A DNA stretch of 64,000 nt from positions 1 to 64,000 of the forward strand of contig NZ_JAPMLQ010000002.1 in NCBI RefSeq assembly GCF_026410305.1, written 5' to 3'. Below are positions 16,522 to 26,237 of the stretch, piece by piece. The position numbers were made by a program, and so were the translations under genes. The stretch comes from Sulfitobacter sp. F26204 (GTDB lineage Bacteria > Pseudomonadota > Alphaproteobacteria > Rhodobacterales > Rhodobacteraceae). Positions within the stretch are counted from its first letter, which is position 1. The number at the start of each line of letters is the position of its first letter. The notes under the pieces are model-generated. The model had not been told where the DNA came from and ran no database searches. It saw only the letters and a program-made list of their open reading frames with translations.

Positions 16522-17886
16522 ATGGTATCAGCCGTCGAAAACATGGCCGCCAACACCAGCTGGGCTGCGTTGGGCAAGGCCACGGACCTTCGAAACCGTA
16601 TCCTGTTCACCTTGGGCTTGTTGATTGTCTATCGTCTTGGCACTTTCATCCCCGTTCCGGGCATCGACGGCGGTGCCCTTCGCGACTTCATGGAAAGCGC
16701 CGGGCAGGGCATCGGTGGCATGGTCAGCATGTTCACCGGGGGCGCATTGGGCCGGATGGGTATATTTGCCTTGGGCATCATGCCCTATATCTCGGCCTCG
16801 ATCATCGTGCAGCTTCTCGGGTCAATGTATGCCCCGTGGGAACAGTTGAAGAAAGAGGGAGAGCAGGGGCGCAAGAAACTGAACCAGTATACGCGCTATG
16901 GTACGGTGACGCTGGCGATCCTGCAGTCTTACGGCCTCGCGGTATCTCTGGAAGCAGGGGACATTGCCGCGGATCCGGGCATTTATTTCCGCATTGCCTG
17001 TATGATCACGCTGGTGGGCGGCACGATGTTCCTGATGTGGCTGGGTGAACAGATCACCGCGCGCGGTATCGGCAACGGTATTTCCCTGATCATCTTTGTC
17101 GGCATCATTGCCGAGGTACCCGCCGCCATTGCACAGTTCTTTGCTTCGGGCCGGTCCGGAGCGATCAGTCCGGCCGTCATCATCGGCGTGTTGGTCATGG
17201 TGGTTCTGACAATCATGTTCGTGGTGTTCATGGAGCGCGCCCTGCGCAAGATCCATATTCAGTATCCCCGCCGTCAGGTGGGCATGAAGATGTATGATGG
17301 CGGATCAAGCCACCTGCCGGTCAAGGTTAACCCGGCCGGCGTCATCCCCGCGATTTTCGCGTCCTCCCTTTTGTTGTTGCCGATTACCATCAGCACCTTT
17401 TCAGGCAATTCCACAGGGCCAATCATGTCGGTTCTGCTTGCGAACTTTGGCCCCGGCCAACCGCTGTATCTGTTGTTCTTTGTCTCGATGATCGTGTTCT
17501 TCACCTATTTCTATACGTTCAATGTCAGCTTCAAACCGGAAGAAGTGGCCGACAATCTAAAGAATCAGAACGGTTTTGTTCCGGGCATTCGCCCAGGCAA
17601 GAAAACGGCAGAATATCTGGAATACGTGGTGAACCGTCTGCTTGTTCTTGGATCCGGTTATCTGGCATTGGTCTGTGTGTTCCCTGAAATCCTGCGGGGC
17701 CAGTTTGCTATTCCGTTCTATTTCGGCGGCACCTCGGTGTTGATCGTTGTGTCGGTAACGATGGATACGATCCAACAGGTTCAAAGCCACCTGCTGGCCC
17801 ATCAATACGAAGGCCTGCTTGAAAAATCGAACCTGCGCGGTAAAGGTAAGGGTTCACGCAAAAAACGGAGCCCGATACGTAAATGA
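16522..17886 (+). CDS. secY: Protein translocase subunit SecY
   Basis: SecY is the channel of the general secretion pathway in the inner membrane. The product has 454 residues with ten predicted membrane spans. Family signatures are present: [16 protein letters not shown] near the start, the SecY motif [17 protein letters not shown], and the cytoplasmic loop [20 protein letters not shown]. The C-terminal end is very basic. It overlaps adk by 4 nt. Confidence 0.97.
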   Translation: MVSAVENMAANTSWAALGKATDLRNRILFTLGLLIVYRLGTFIPVPGIDGGALRDFMESAGQGIGGMVSMFTGGALGRMGIFALGIMPYISASIIVQLLGSMYAPWEQLKKEGEQGRKKLNQYTRYGTVTLAILQSYGLAVSLEAGDIAADPGIYFRIACMITLVGGTMFLMWLGEQITARGIGNGISLIIFVGIIAEVPAAIAQFFASGRSGAISPAVIIGVLVMVVLTIMFVVFMERALRKIHIQYPRRQVGMKMYDGGSSHLPVKVNPAGVIPAIFASSLLLLPITISTFSGNSTGPIMSVLLANFGPGQPLYLLFFVSMIVFFTYFYTFNVSFKPEEVADNLKNQNGFVPGIRPGKKTAEYLEYVVNRLLVLGSGYLALVCVFPEILRGQFAIPFYFGGTSVLIVVSVTMDTIQQVQSHLLAHQYEGLLEKSNLRGKGKGSRKKRSPIRK

Positions 17887-18530
17887 ACATTATTCTTCTT
17901 GGGCCTCCGGGCGCGGGCAAAGGCACGCAGGCACGGCATCTGGTTGAAACCCGTAATATGGTTCAGCTTTCGACAGGTGATATGCTGCGTGAAGCCAAAG
18001 ACAGCGGTACCGAAATGGGCAATATGGTTGCCGGTGTCATGGCGCGTGGTGAATTGGTCACAGACGAGATCGTAATCGGATTGATCCGCGAAAAACTGGA
18101 AGGCGATAACAAGGGCGGTTTTATCTTTGACGGGTTCCCCCGTACCTTGGAACAGGCGGATGCCTTGGGTCATTTGATGTCGGACGAAGGCAAGACCCTT
18201 GATGCGGTGATTGAAATGCGTGTTGACGATGAGGCATTGGTTGACCGGATCACGGCAAGGTCAACGTGTTCGGGCTGTGGTGAGGTGTATAACGACAATA
18301 CCAAGCCGATCCCCGAAAATGGCAAATGTACCAGCTGTGGCCAAGAAAACCTTTTCACCCGGCGCGCCGACGATAATGAAGAAAGCCTCAAGACCCGTCT
18401 GATGGCCTATTACAAACAAACCTCGCCTTTGATTGGTTACTATTATGCCAAAGAAATGCTGAGTTCGGTGAATGGCCTGGGCACGGTCGAGGCGGTTCAG
18501 GGTGAAATCAAGAGCGCGCTTGAAACCTGA
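17883..18530 (+). CDS. adk: Adenylate kinase (zinc-lid type)
   Basis: The enzyme interconverts ATP + AMP and 2 ADP in the cytosol. The 215-residue product has the P-loop [11 protein letters not shown] (residues 7-17), the AMP-binding [10 protein letters not shown], and a LID domain (about 126-163) with four cysteines arranged CxxC...CxxC, the zinc-binding type of lid. It overlaps secY by 4 nt. It is followed by about 265 bp before rpsM. Confidence 0.97.
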   Translation: MNIILLGPPGAGKGTQARHLVETRNMVQLSTGDMLREAKDSGTEMGNMVAGVMARGELVTDEIVIGLIREKLEGDNKGGFIFDGFPRTLEQADALGHLMSDEGKTLDAVIEMRVDDEALVDRITARSTCSGCGEVYNDNTKPIPENGKCTSCGQENLFTRRADDNEESLKTRLMAYYKQTSPLIGYYYAKEMLSSVNGLGTVEAVQGEIKSALET

Positions 18531-18611
18531 TCGGGCTGGCTACCTGCCGCACATAACCGGTTCGTTGGTTATCAAGTTTGCGCCTGATGCTGCAACTGCA
18601 TTTCAGGCGGG

Positions 18612-18640
18612 TTGACGCCAATCTCAAAACCCCATAGTCA
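18612..18640 (+). promoter_or_regulatory. Possible promoter of the rpsM-rpsK block
   Basis: TTGACG (18612-18617), 17-bp spacer, TAGTCA (18635-18640). The -10 box is weaker than those of the other r-protein promoters. A hairpin (CGCCTGATGC / GCA..TCAGGCG, 18581-18609) sits just before it, and AGCCCGA / TCGGGCT (18711-18738) can fold in the leader. Confidence 0.45.
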
Positions 18641-18795
18641 GCGCTATCTCGTATGAGAATCAATTTGCGGTCAGGGTCGCTCCCGCCCGCATGATCACCT
18701 GATCAGCTTTAGCCCGATGGTCTTAATTGCCTCGGGCTTATGTTGTGAAAAAAGGGTCTGGAATAACGGACCCGCAACAAAAAAGGATATGCAAT

Positions 18796-19164
18796 TTGGC
18801 ACGTATTGCCGGCGCAAACCTACCCACTGCAAAGCGGGTTCCAATCGCCCTTACATATATCACCGGTATCGGTAACACATCAGCTCGCGCCATTTGCGAA
18901 GCGATCGGCATCGACCTTTCGCGCCGCATCAACGAGCTGTCAGATACTGAAATTCTGAAAATCCGCGAGCACATCGACGAAAACTATATGGTCGAAGGTG
19001 ACCTGCGTCGTGACACGCAGATGAATATCAAGCGTCTGATGGACCTTGGTTGCTACCGTGGCCTGCGTCACCGTCGTAACCTGCCTGTCCGTGGACAGCG
19101 CACACACACAAACGCTCGTACACGCAAAGGCCCCGCAAAGGCCATTGCCGGTAAGAAGAAATAA
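18796..19164 (+). CDS. rpsM: 30S ribosomal protein S13, TTG start
   Basis: S13 is in the head of the 30S subunit and contacts the P-site tRNA and the 50S bridge. The family start [15 protein letters not shown] falls on a TTG codon at 18796, eight nt after AAAAGGA, giving the usual 122 residues; a longer frame to 18727 would add 23 residues of leader-derived sequence not found in S13. The helix-hairpin-helix [17 protein letters not shown] and the C-terminal [19 protein letters not shown] are present. A TTG start is unusual for an abundant r-protein and could lower its yield or serve control. Confidence 0.93.
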   Translation: MARIAGANLPTAKRVPIALTYITGIGNTSARAICEAIGIDLSRRINELSDTEILKIREHIDENYMVEGDLRRDTQMNIKRLMDLGCYRGLRHRRNLPVRGQRTHTNARTRKGPAKAIAGKKK

Positions 19165-19178
19165 GGGAGGCTGATTAG

Positions 19179-19568
19179 ATGGCACGCGAAGCACGCAAGA
19201 CCAAGCGCAAGGTCTCCAAGAATATCGCCGCAGGTGTGGCGCATGTGAACTCTTCTTTCAACAACACGAAGATCCTGATTTCGGATGTTCAGGGCAATGC
19301 AATTGCATGGTCTTCTTCCGGCACCATGGGTTTCAAGGGTTCTCGTAAATCAACACCCTATGCCGCTCAAATGGCCGCAGAAGATGTGGGCCGCAAGGCG
19401 CAGGAACATGGTGTGAAAACGCTGGAAGTCGAAGTCCAGGGTCCGGGTTCTGGCCGTGAATCAGCGCTTCGCGCGTTGGCTGCCGCAGGCTTTAACATCA
19501 CGTCCATTCGTGACGTGACGCCGATGGCACACAACGGCTGCCGCCCTCCAAAGCGCCGCCGCGTTTAA
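19179..19568 (+). CDS. rpsK: 30S ribosomal protein S11
   Basis: S11 forms part of the platform near the mRNA exit. The product has the standard 129 residues, with [20 protein letters not shown] near the start and the conserved end [17 protein letters not shown] (here [14 protein letters not shown]). It is 14 nt after rpsM. Confidence 0.97.
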   Translation: MAREARKTKRKVSKNIAAGVAHVNSSFNNTKILISDVQGNAIAWSSSGTMGFKGSRKSTPYAAQMAAEDVGRKAQEHGVKTLEVEVQGPGSGRESALRALAAAGFNITSIRDVTPMAHNGCRPPKRRRV

Positions 19569-19584
19569 GCGACGACAATTTTAC

Positions 19585-19612
19585 GGGGTCTGTATGTTTT
19601 CATGCAGGCCCC
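19585..19612 (+). other. Long hairpin between rpsK and rpoA
   Basis: A 12-bp stem with two G-T pairs (GGGGTCTGTATG / CATGCAGGCCCC) and a TTTT loop lies 16 nt after rpsK. CCTTTTT follows only at 19619. It may be a weak terminator or an RNA processing site that sets the rpsK to rpoA ratio. Confidence 0.45.
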
Positions 19613-19683
19613 ATACCGCCTTTTTGAAACCTCGAGCGTAACTGCCGACGGACATGCAGCAGTTACAAGGATGGAGGGATACC

Positions 19684-20700
19684 ATGATCCACAAAAATTG
19701 GGCCGAATTGATCAAACCTGCACAGTTGGACGTAAAGCCGGGCAATGACCCTGCGCGTCAGGCAACTGTCATGGCTGAACCGCTTGAGCGCGGCTTTGGT
19801 TTGACAATGGGCAACGCGCTGCGTCGCGTTCTGATGTCTTCTTTGCAGGGTGCCGCGATCACATCTGTACAAATTGATAACGTTTTGCACGAATTCTCGT
19901 CTGTTGCCGGTGTGCGTGAAGACGTGACCGACATCATTCTGAACCTCAAGGGTGTCAGCATCCGCATGGAAGTCGAAGGGCCAAAGCGCCTGTCGATTTC
20001 GGCAAAAGGTCCGGGCGTTGTGACGGCTGGCGATATATCCGAATCTGCGGGAATCGAGATTTTGAACCGTGATCACGTCATCTGTCACCTTGACGATGGC
20101 GCGGATGTTTACATGGAACTGACGGTGAATACCGGTAAGGGCTATGTTTCTGCCGAAAAGAACAAGCCAGAAGATGCACCGATTGGTCTGATCCCGATCG
20201 ACGCGATCTATTCGCCGGTCAAGAAAGTCAGCTATGACGTGCAGCCGACCCGTGAAGGTCAGGTTTTGGACTATGACAAACTGACGATGAAAGTCGAAAC
20301 AGACGGCTCCATCACGCCGGATGATGCCGTGGCATTTGCAGCGCGTATCCTGCAGGACCAGCTGGGTATCTTCGTGAACTTTGACGAGCCAGAGTCTGCC
20401 TCCCGTGCGGACGAGGATGACGGTCTTGAATTCAACCCGCTGCTGCTCAAGAAAGTGGACGAGTTGGAATTGTCTGTCCGTTCGGCCAACTGCCTGAAGA
20501 ACGACAACATCGTTTATATCGGTGATCTGATCCAGAAGACCGAAGCCGAAATGTTGCGCACGCCAAACTTTGGTCGCAAATCCTTGAACGAAATCAAGGA
20601 AGTGCTGTCAGGCATGGGTCTGCACCTTGGCATGGACGTTGAGGACTGGCCACCGGACAACATCGAAGATCTGGCGAAGAAGTTCGAAGACAACTTTTAA
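19684..20700 (+). CDS. rpoA: RNA polymerase subunit alpha
   Basis: The alpha subunit starts RNA polymerase assembly and reads UP elements and activators through its C-terminal domain. ATG 19684 ([17 protein letters not shown]) behind GGAGGG gives 338 residues. The N-terminal dimerisation domain includes [20 protein letters not shown]; the C-terminal domain (about 250-320) has the two helix-hairpin-helix units [18 protein letters not shown] and [14 protein letters not shown]. It closes the alpha operon with rplQ, from which it is separated by a palindromic repeat. Confidence 0.97.
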   Translation: MIHKNWAELIKPAQLDVKPGNDPARQATVMAEPLERGFGLTMGNALRRVLMSSLQGAAITSVQIDNVLHEFSSVAGVREDVTDIILNLKGVSIRMEVEGPKRLSISAKGPGVVTAGDISESAGIEILNRDHVICHLDDGADVYMELTVNTGKGYVSAEKNKPEDAPIGLIPIDAIYSPVKKVSYDVQPTREGQVLDYDKLTMKVETDGSITPDDAVAFAARILQDQLGIFVNFDEPESASRADEDDGLEFNPLLLKKVDELELSVRSANCLKNDNIVYIGDLIQKTEAEMLRTPNFGRKSLNEIKEVLSGMGLHLGMDVEDWPPDNIEDLAKKFEDNF

Positions 20701-20704
20701 GAAC

Positions 20705-20746
20705 GCGTGGGTTTCATCCACCCTGCGTAGGGTGGGTGAAACCCAA
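20705..20746. repeat. Palindromic repeat, copy 3
   Basis: TGGGTTTCATCCACCCT (20708-20724) and AGGGTGGGTGAAACCCA (20729-20745) are inverted arms with a single mismatch and a 4-bp centre. It begins 4 nt after the rpoA stop codon. Confidence 0.8.
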
Positions 20747-20847
20747 CCATCACGACCGGGCATCTGCCCCAAGGAGAACCGGTGACACGCATCGCCGGTC
20801 AGACAAAGTAAAACCGCCCGTAGAGGGCATATCTAGGAGACTACAAC

Positions 20848-21264
20848 ATGCGTCACGCACGTGGATACCGCCGCCTGAACCGAACACATGAGCACCGCAA
20901 GGCGCTCTGGTCAAACATGGCAGGCTCGCTCATCGAACATGAGCAGATCAAGACAACATTGCCTAAGGCAAAAGAACTGCGTCCGATCATCGAAAAAATG
21001 ATCACTCTGGCCAAGCGCGGCGACCTTCATGCCCGCCGTCAGGCTGCGTCCAAGTTGAAAGAAGACAAATACGTTGCGAAACTGTTTGAAGTCCTGGGCC
21101 CGCGCTACAAGGATCGCCAGGGCGGTTATGTGCGCGTATTGAAGGCCGGTTTCCGGTATGGCGACATGGCACCAATGGCGATCATCGAATTTGTTGATCG
21201 TGACCGCGATGCCAAAGGTGCAGGCGACAAAGCCCGCTTGGCCGCAGAAGAAGCCGCCGAATAA
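20848..21264 (+). CDS. rplQ: 50S ribosomal protein L17
   Basis: L17 lies near the tunnel exit. The product has 138 residues, starting [20 protein letters not shown] and including the typical [14 protein letters not shown]. It carries a short Ala/Glu/Asp-rich tail after residue 118. The leader holds the ACCGGGCATCTGCCC motif shared with rpsE. It is the last r-protein gene of the locus. Confidence 0.97.
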   Translation: MRHARGYRRLNRTHEHRKALWSNMAGSLIEHEQIKTTLPKAKELRPIIEKMITLAKRGDLHARRQAASKLKEDKYVAKLFEVLGPRYKDRQGGYVRVLKAGFRYGDMAPMAIIEFVDRDRDAKGAGDKARLAAEEAAE

Positions 21265-21288
21265 GATATTCCGCAAGTTGCGAATGCG

Positions 21289-21316
21289 AGGCCCTGCCAT
21301 CTGGCGGGGCCTTTTG
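21289..21316 (+). terminator. Terminator after rplQ
   Basis: AGGCCCTGCCA / TGGCGGGGCCT forms an 11-bp stem with one G-T pair, followed by TTTTGTTTTG. It closes the r-protein locus. Confidence 0.85.
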
Positions 21317-21391
21317 TTTTGAATATTGGAATTTGATTGCAAAAAGAGGAGAGGAGTTGCGCAAGCGGTCAAGCCTGCGCATATCTGGGGG

Positions 21392-22768
21392 ATGAAGTAT
21401 CTGATCCTTGTTCTCATGTTCTGCGCCGCCCCTGTGCTGGGGCAGCAAGTGCCGTCCACTGCCGCGCAAATTCAGCTCAGCTTTGCGCCACTGGTCAAAG
21501 AAGCCGTGCCGGCCGTTGTCAACATTTACGCCAAGATCATGGCCGAACCCGCACGAACCCCCCTGCAGCGCGATCCCTTTTTTGAACGGTTTTTTCGTGA
21601 CCCGTTTTCCGAACAACCAAGGGTTCAGAACTCTCTTGGGTCCGGTGTGATCCTTTCTGAGGACGGCATAGTGGTGTCGAATTATCACGTGGTGGGTATG
21701 GCGACTGAAATCCGTGTCGTGCTGAACGACCGCCGCGAATTTTCGGCGCGGGTCTTGCTCGGGGATGAAGAGGCGGACCTTGCGATTCTCCAGATTGAAA
21801 CCGATGACAAGTTGCCATTCCTGAACCTGCGCGAAAGCGAGAGTGTGGAAGTCGGAGAGCTGGTGTTGGCGATTGGCAATCCCTTTGGTGTTGGGCAAAC
21901 CGTCAGCAGCGGCATTGTGTCCGGTCTGGCCCGGAGCCGCGCAGGTGGGGGCAATTCCGGACTGGGATATTTCATCCAGACGGATGCGCCGATCAATCCA
22001 GGTAACTCCGGTGGCGCATTGATCGACATGGCTGGACGTCTAATCGGGATCAATACCTCGATCCTCACACGGTCCGGTGGGTCCAATGGAATCGGCTTTG
22101 CGATTCCATCCGATCTGGTTGCAGCTTTTGTTGCTCAGGCGCGGACAGGTCAGACAAGTTTTGGCAGGCCTTGGGCAGGGATCAGTGGTCAACCGGTGGA
22201 TGCCGATATGGCAGGCCCTTTGGGGCTGGACCGTCCAGGCGGGATCATCGTGTCGGGTATGCACGAGGCCAGCCCGTTTCGTGGCGCGGGGTTGCAGGTG
22301 GGGGATGTGATTACCCATGTGGGCGGGCAACCGGTCAATACACCGGCTGAAATGATTTATCGGATGAGCGTCGAAGGCTTGGGCACCAGCGCAAATGTGA
22401 CGCTGTTGAGAGGCGGAAATGCGCTTGAGATCTATGTTGATCTGATTGCGGCACCGGACAGCCCCCCCAGAGCCGAAACTGTTTTGGGCGACCGCAGTTT
22501 ACTGCCCGGTTTGAGGCTTGTACGGGTAAATCCGGCCGTGATTACGGAATTGAACCTGATTCTGGAAAGTAACGGCGTTGCTATCTTGGACCCGGGCCGG
22601 TTTGGCCGTCGGGTTGGATTGCAGGCCAGAGATCTGATCCTTGAGGTAAACGGGATCGAGATTGACCACCCGGAGGATGTTGCGGCCATCCTTTCGGGTC
22701 AGGTGCGGCGGATTGAAATGGTTGTTCAACGCGGTAACAGGCGCACGTTGCTGCGTTTCAGAGTTTGA
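21392..22768 (+). CDS. Do-like (DegP/DegQ) periplasmic serine protease
   Basis: The product is a HtrA-family protease for damaged envelope proteins. ATG 21392 gives 458 residues with a signal peptide (MKYLILVLMFCAAPVLG); a TTG start at 21326 would put 22 residues before the signal and is rejected. The trypsin-like domain shows the triad: His in SNYHVVG, Asp in EEADLAILQI, Ser in NPGNSGGALID. Two PDZ domains follow (about 250-345 and 370-455); the second is poorly conserved. It starts 127 nt after rplQ, behind its terminator, and is 3 nt from rarA. Confidence 0.93.
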   Translation: MKYLILVLMFCAAPVLGQQVPSTAAQIQLSFAPLVKEAVPAVVNIYAKIMAEPARTPLQRDPFFERFFRDPFSEQPRVQNSLGSGVILSEDGIVVSNYHVVGMATEIRVVLNDRREFSARVLLGDEEADLAILQIETDDKLPFLNLRESESVEVGELVLAIGNPFGVGQTVSSGIVSGLARSRAGGGNSGLGYFIQTDAPINPGNSGGALIDMAGRLIGINTSILTRSGGSNGIGFAIPSDLVAAFVAQARTGQTSFGRPWAGISGQPVDADMAGPLGLDRPGGIIVSGMHEASPFRGAGLQVGDVITHVGGQPVNTPAEMIYRMSVEGLGTSANVTLLRGGNALEIYVDLIAAPDSPPRAETVLGDRSLLPGLRLVRVNPAVITELNLILESNGVAILDPGRFGRRVGLQARDLILEVNGIEIDHPEDVAAILSGQVRRIEMVVQRGNRRTLLRFRV

Positions 22769-22771
22769 ACC

Positions 22772-24085
22772 ATGGCTGATTTATTCGAAAACACCGAAAA
22801 GGTGGCAGAGGCCGGGCATCGTCCCCTGGCGGACCGGTTGCGGCCTCAGTCGATCGGTGAGGTCATCGGCCAGCAAAAACTGCTCGGTCCGGAAGGGCCG
22901 CTGACGGTAATGCTGGAATCTGGAAGTCTTTCGTCTTTGATTTTTTGGGGACCGCCAGGCGTGGGGAAAACGACAATCGCGCGGCTGTTAGCAGATGAAA
23001 CAGACCTGCATTTTGTACAGATCTCGGCAATCTTTTCTGGTGTGCCAGAGTTGCGCCGCGTTTTTGAGGCAGCGAGGCTGAGGCGGCAGAACGGGCAGGG
23101 CACCTTGTTGTTCGTCGATGAAATCCATCGCTTTAACAAGGCACAGCAGGACGGGTTTTTACCGCATATGGAGGACGGCACCATATTGCTGGTGGGGGCT
23201 ACAACGGAAAACCCGAGTTTTGAATTGAACGCAGCGGTGATGAGCCGTTCGCAGGTCATGGTGTTGGAACGCCTGTCATTGGCCGAGTTGGAATTGTTGG
23301 CGCAACGCGCGGAAAACGAAGTGGATCGCCCCCTGCCGCTTGAAGATTCGGCGCGTGAAACCCTGCTGGAAATGGCTGATGGCGACGGCCGTGCGTTGTT
23401 GAACCTGATCGAGCAGGTGACGGCTTGGAAAAGTGATGTCAAGCTGGACAAGGCGACCCTGGCAACACGTCTGATGCGGCGGGCGGCGCAATATGATAAG
23501 GGCGGCGATGCGCATTACAATCTGATTTCCGCCCTGCACAAATCAGTGCGCGGGTCGGATCCTGACGCGGCCTTGTATTGGTTTGCGCGTATGCTGGAAG
23601 GCGGCGAGGACCCCAGGTATCTGGCGCGGCGGATCACGCGGATGGCGGTTGAGGATATTGGGCTGGCCGACCCACAGGCCCAGGCGATTTGCCTGCAAAG
23701 CTGGGAAACCTTTGAACGCCTGGGCAGCCCTGAAGGTGAATTAGCCTTGGCGCAGGCGGTGACCTATCTGGCCTTGGCCCCCAAGTCGAATGCCACCTAT
23801 CTGGCCTACAAGGGCGCGCGCAGGGCAGCGCGGGAAACCGGATCAGAGCCGCCGCCAAAGCATATTTTGAATGCGCCTACCAAAATGATGAAAGAACAAG
23901 GTTATGGTACTGGGTATGCCTATGATCATGACGCAGAAGATGGATTTTCAGGACAGGATTATTTTCCGGAAACCATGCAACGGCCGATGCTTTATACACC
24001 GGTTGAGCGTGGGTTCGAACGCGATCTGAAAAAGCGGCTGGACTATTTTAGCAAGTTGCGGGCAAAGCGTGCGGGTAAAGCCTGA
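22772..24085 (+). CDS. rarA: Replication-associated recombination protein RarA
   Basis: RarA (MgsA) is a AAA+ ATPase acting at stalled replication forks, related to clamp loaders. The product has 437 residues with Walker A GPPGVGKTT at 60-68, Walker B LLFVDEIHR at 112-120 and sensor GATTENPSF. The C-terminal oligomerisation domain contains YDKGGDAHYNLISALHKSVRGSDPDAAL, a RarA hallmark. It starts 3 nt after the protease gene, so the two are likely co-transcribed. Confidence 0.95.
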   Translation: MADLFENTEKVAEAGHRPLADRLRPQSIGEVIGQQKLLGPEGPLTVMLESGSLSSLIFWGPPGVGKTTIARLLADETDLHFVQISAIFSGVPELRRVFEAARLRRQNGQGTLLFVDEIHRFNKAQQDGFLPHMEDGTILLVGATTENPSFELNAAVMSRSQVMVLERLSLAELELLAQRAENEVDRPLPLEDSARETLLEMADGDGRALLNLIEQVTAWKSDVKLDKATLATRLMRRAAQYDKGGDAHYNLISALHKSVRGSDPDAALYWFARMLEGGEDPRYLARRITRMAVEDIGLADPQAQAICLQSWETFERLGSPEGELALAQAVTYLALAPKSNATYLAYKGARRAARETGSEPPPKHILNAPTKMMKEQGYGTGYAYDHDAEDGFSGQDYFPETMQRPMLYTPVERGFERDLKKRLDYFSKLRAKRAGKA

Positions 24086-24133
24086 GCCCCTTGGTTGCTT
24101 GACAATTGCGTTGCAAACCACGACAGACCGCAG

Positions 24134-24514
24134 ATGTTTTCAACGTTGCTTCTTGTTGCCTTTGGTGGTGCCCTGGGTGCTGCGCTCCGGTTCCTGTCGG
24201 GTGTTGCCGTCTTGCGCCTGACGGGTCCAATGGAATTTCCATTGGCGATCATTACCGTCAACGTGATCGGCTCTTTTCTGATGGGGGTTTTCGTAACCGT
24301 TGCGGCGCAAAAAGGGCTGACACATCTCAGCCCTTTTGTGATGACCGGCTTTCTGGGCGGGTTTACCACATTCTCGGCGTTTTCGCTTGAGACCGTGACG
24401 TTGATGGAGCGGGGCGAGTTCGCATCGGCCTGTATATATGTGGCGCTCTCGGTGGGTTTGTCCGTCGGGGGGCTGATGGCGGGGCTGTGGCTCGCGCGGG
24501 GGATGATGATATGA
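24134..24514 (+). CDS. crcB: Fluoride channel CrcB (Fluc)
   Basis: Small four-span membrane protein that dimerises to export fluoride. The start ATG 24134 (MFSTLLLVAFGGALGAALRF) gives 126 residues; a TTG at 24095 would add an uncharacteristic polar leader. The conserved TVNVIGSF and GGFTTFSAFS (residues 75-84) hold the pore residues. Only 48 nt separate it from rarA, so there is no room for a fluoride riboswitch. It overlaps the next gene by 4 nt. Confidence 0.93.
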   Translation: MFSTLLLVAFGGALGAALRFLSGVAVLRLTGPMEFPLAIITVNVIGSFLMGVFVTVAAQKGLTHLSPFVMTGFLGGFTTFSAFSLETVTLMERGEFASACIYVALSVGLSVGGLMAGLWLARGMMI

Positions 24515-25557
24515 GCCGTGTTCAAATGTTAACGGTGGGCGAAGATGACGGGGATCAGCGGCTTGACCGATGGTTCAAGCGCAATTTCCCACTGATTTCC
24601 CAAGGCAAGATCGAAAAGATGTGCCGCAAGGGTGATATTCGCGTGAACGGAGGTCGTGTCAAAGGTTCGACACGGTTGGAAGTCGGTCAGCAGGTGCGTA
24701 TTCCCCCATTGCCAGATGTAGAGGCACCACCGCCACCCAAACGGACACGTGTGACGGATGCCGATGCGAAATTCATCCGCAATTGCGTGATTTACCGGGA
24801 TGAACATGTGATCGCCCTGAACAAACCGCCTGGCCTGCCGGTGCAGGGAGGCTCGGGGCAGGGGGATCGCCATGTCGATGCCTTGTCCGAAGCGCTGATC
24901 TTTGACGCCGATGAAAAACCGCGTTTGGTGCATCGGCTGGACAGGGATACGTCGGGGGTACTGTTGCTTGCCCGCACGCGCATGGCAGCCAAGGCGTTGA
25001 CCGCGGCCATGCGTCACCGCGAAACGCGCAAGATTTACTGGGCGATTGTCGCCGGTGTGCCCACGCCATTTCTTGGCGAGATACGCTATGGACTGATCAA
25101 GGCCGGGGGCCATGGCAAGGGTGGTGAAGGCGAAAAGATGATCGCCGTCCATCCGCGGGATGTGGATGACACGCCCGGCGCGAAACGGGCGCATACGCTT
25201 TACGCTACCTTGTACCGTGTTGCCTCGCGGGCCTCCTGGGTCGCGCTTGAGCCGATTACCGGGCGCACCCACCAGTTGCGCGCCCATATGGCAGAGATCG
25301 GCCATCCCATCGTCGGGGACGGCAAATACGGTGGTTCAGGTCAGGAAAACAAGGGTGACGGCTGGGGAGCCCAGCTTGGCGGTATGATCTCGAAAAAATT
25401 ACATCTGCACGCGAGGATGATGCGGTTTCAGCATCCAGAAACGCGCAAGATCATCACCGTGACCGCAGAACTGCCTGATCATATGGCACATTCCTGGGAA
25501 ACCTTTGGTTGGACCGAAGATTTGGCGGCGGATGATCCGTTCGAGACATTGCAATGA
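24511..25557 (+). CDS. rluC: RluA-family pseudouridine synthase, RluC-like
   Basis: The enzyme makes pseudouridine in 23S rRNA. ATG 24511, overlapping the crcB stop, gives 348 residues. An S4 RNA-binding domain (about 15-70) precedes the catalytic domain, where HRLDRDTSG (141-149) holds the catalytic aspartate at 144. Other RluA motifs are VALEPITGRTHQLRAH and GHPIVGDGKYGG. The site specificity (RluC rather than RluD) is inferred from overall form only. It overlaps the HAD gene by 4 nt. Confidence 0.9.
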   Translation: MSRVQMLTVGEDDGDQRLDRWFKRNFPLISQGKIEKMCRKGDIRVNGGRVKGSTRLEVGQQVRIPPLPDVEAPPPPKRTRVTDADAKFIRNCVIYRDEHVIALNKPPGLPVQGGSGQGDRHVDALSEALIFDADEKPRLVHRLDRDTSGVLLLARTRMAAKALTAAMRHRETRKIYWAIVAGVPTPFLGEIRYGLIKAGGHGKGGEGEKMIAVHPRDVDDTPGAKRAHTLYATLYRVASRASWVALEPITGRTHQLRAHMAEIGHPIVGDGKYGGSGQENKGDGWGAQLGGMISKKLHLHARMMRFQHPETRKIITVTAELPDHMAHSWETFGWTEDLAADDPFETLQ

Positions 25558-26237
25558 GTGACGGCTTGCGATTGGTGATATTTGATGTGGATGGCACACT
25601 GGTTGATAGCCAGCGCGATATAGTTGCCGCTATGGAAGTTGCCTTTGCCGCTGTTGCCAGACCGATGCCCCAACGCAGTGAAGTGTTGGGGGTGGTCGGT
25701 CTGTCGCTTGACGTTATCTTCCCCCGCCTGGCACCGGATTTGCCGGCTGATGCGCATTTGCAAATGTGTGAGGCCTATAAGGCCGCCTATATCGACATGC
25801 GCGCGCGCACTGGTGTGAAAAAATCTTCGCCGCTTTATCCCGGCGCGATAGAAATGCTGCGTCGTCTTCATGCAATGCCGGAAATCCTGTTGGGTGTGGC
25901 CACGGGCAAATCCAGACGTGGACTGGATAAATTGATTGAGGGTCACGGGTTGCAAGGGCTCTTTGTAACCCAACAGGTCGCCGACCATCACCCCTCCAAA
26001 CCCCATCCGTCGATGATCCTGCAGGCGATGGCCGAAACGGGTATCGCGCCGCAAGACACTGTCATGATTGGCGATACGAGTTTTGACATGGACATGGCCG
26101 CCGCGGCGGGCGTGCGCGGGATCGGCGTGGAATGGGGCTATCATAACCGTGACGCATTAGGCAGTGCCACGGTGTTGATCGACAGCTACGGGGGACTGTT
26201 GCCTGCGCTGAATGAAATCTGGAGCGTCCCTGCATGA
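25554..26237 (+). CDS. HAD-family phosphatase (phosphoglycolate-phosphatase-like)
   Basis: The 227-residue product is a HAD subfamily IA hydrolase. Motif I is FDVDGTLVDS with nucleophile Asp11 and Asp13; motif II is in GVATGKSRRG; motifs III and IV are HPSKPHPSMI and MIGDTSFDMDMA. An alpha-helical cap lies between residues 20 and 85. Phosphoglycolate is the best-known substrate of this group, but the natural substrate is uncertain. It overlaps both neighbours by 4 nt, in an rluC-HAD-ATP12 set common in related bacteria. Confidence 0.88.
   Translation: MSDGLRLVIFDVDGTLVDSQRDIVAAMEVAFAAVARPMPQRSEVLGVVGLSLDVIFPRLAPDLPADAHLQMCEAYKAAYIDMRARTGVKKSSPLYPGAIEMLRRLHAMPEILLGVATGKSRRGLDKLIEGHGLQGLFVTQQVADHHPSKPHPSMILQAMAETGIAPQDTVMIGDTSFDMDMAAAAGVRGIGVEWGYHNRDALGSATVLIDSYGGLLPALNEIWSVPA

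Noticed and set aside
24086-24133. Fluoride riboswitch upstream of crcB
   Set aside because: Only 48 nt lie between rarA and crcB, too short for the motif, and no pseudoknot pattern is seen.
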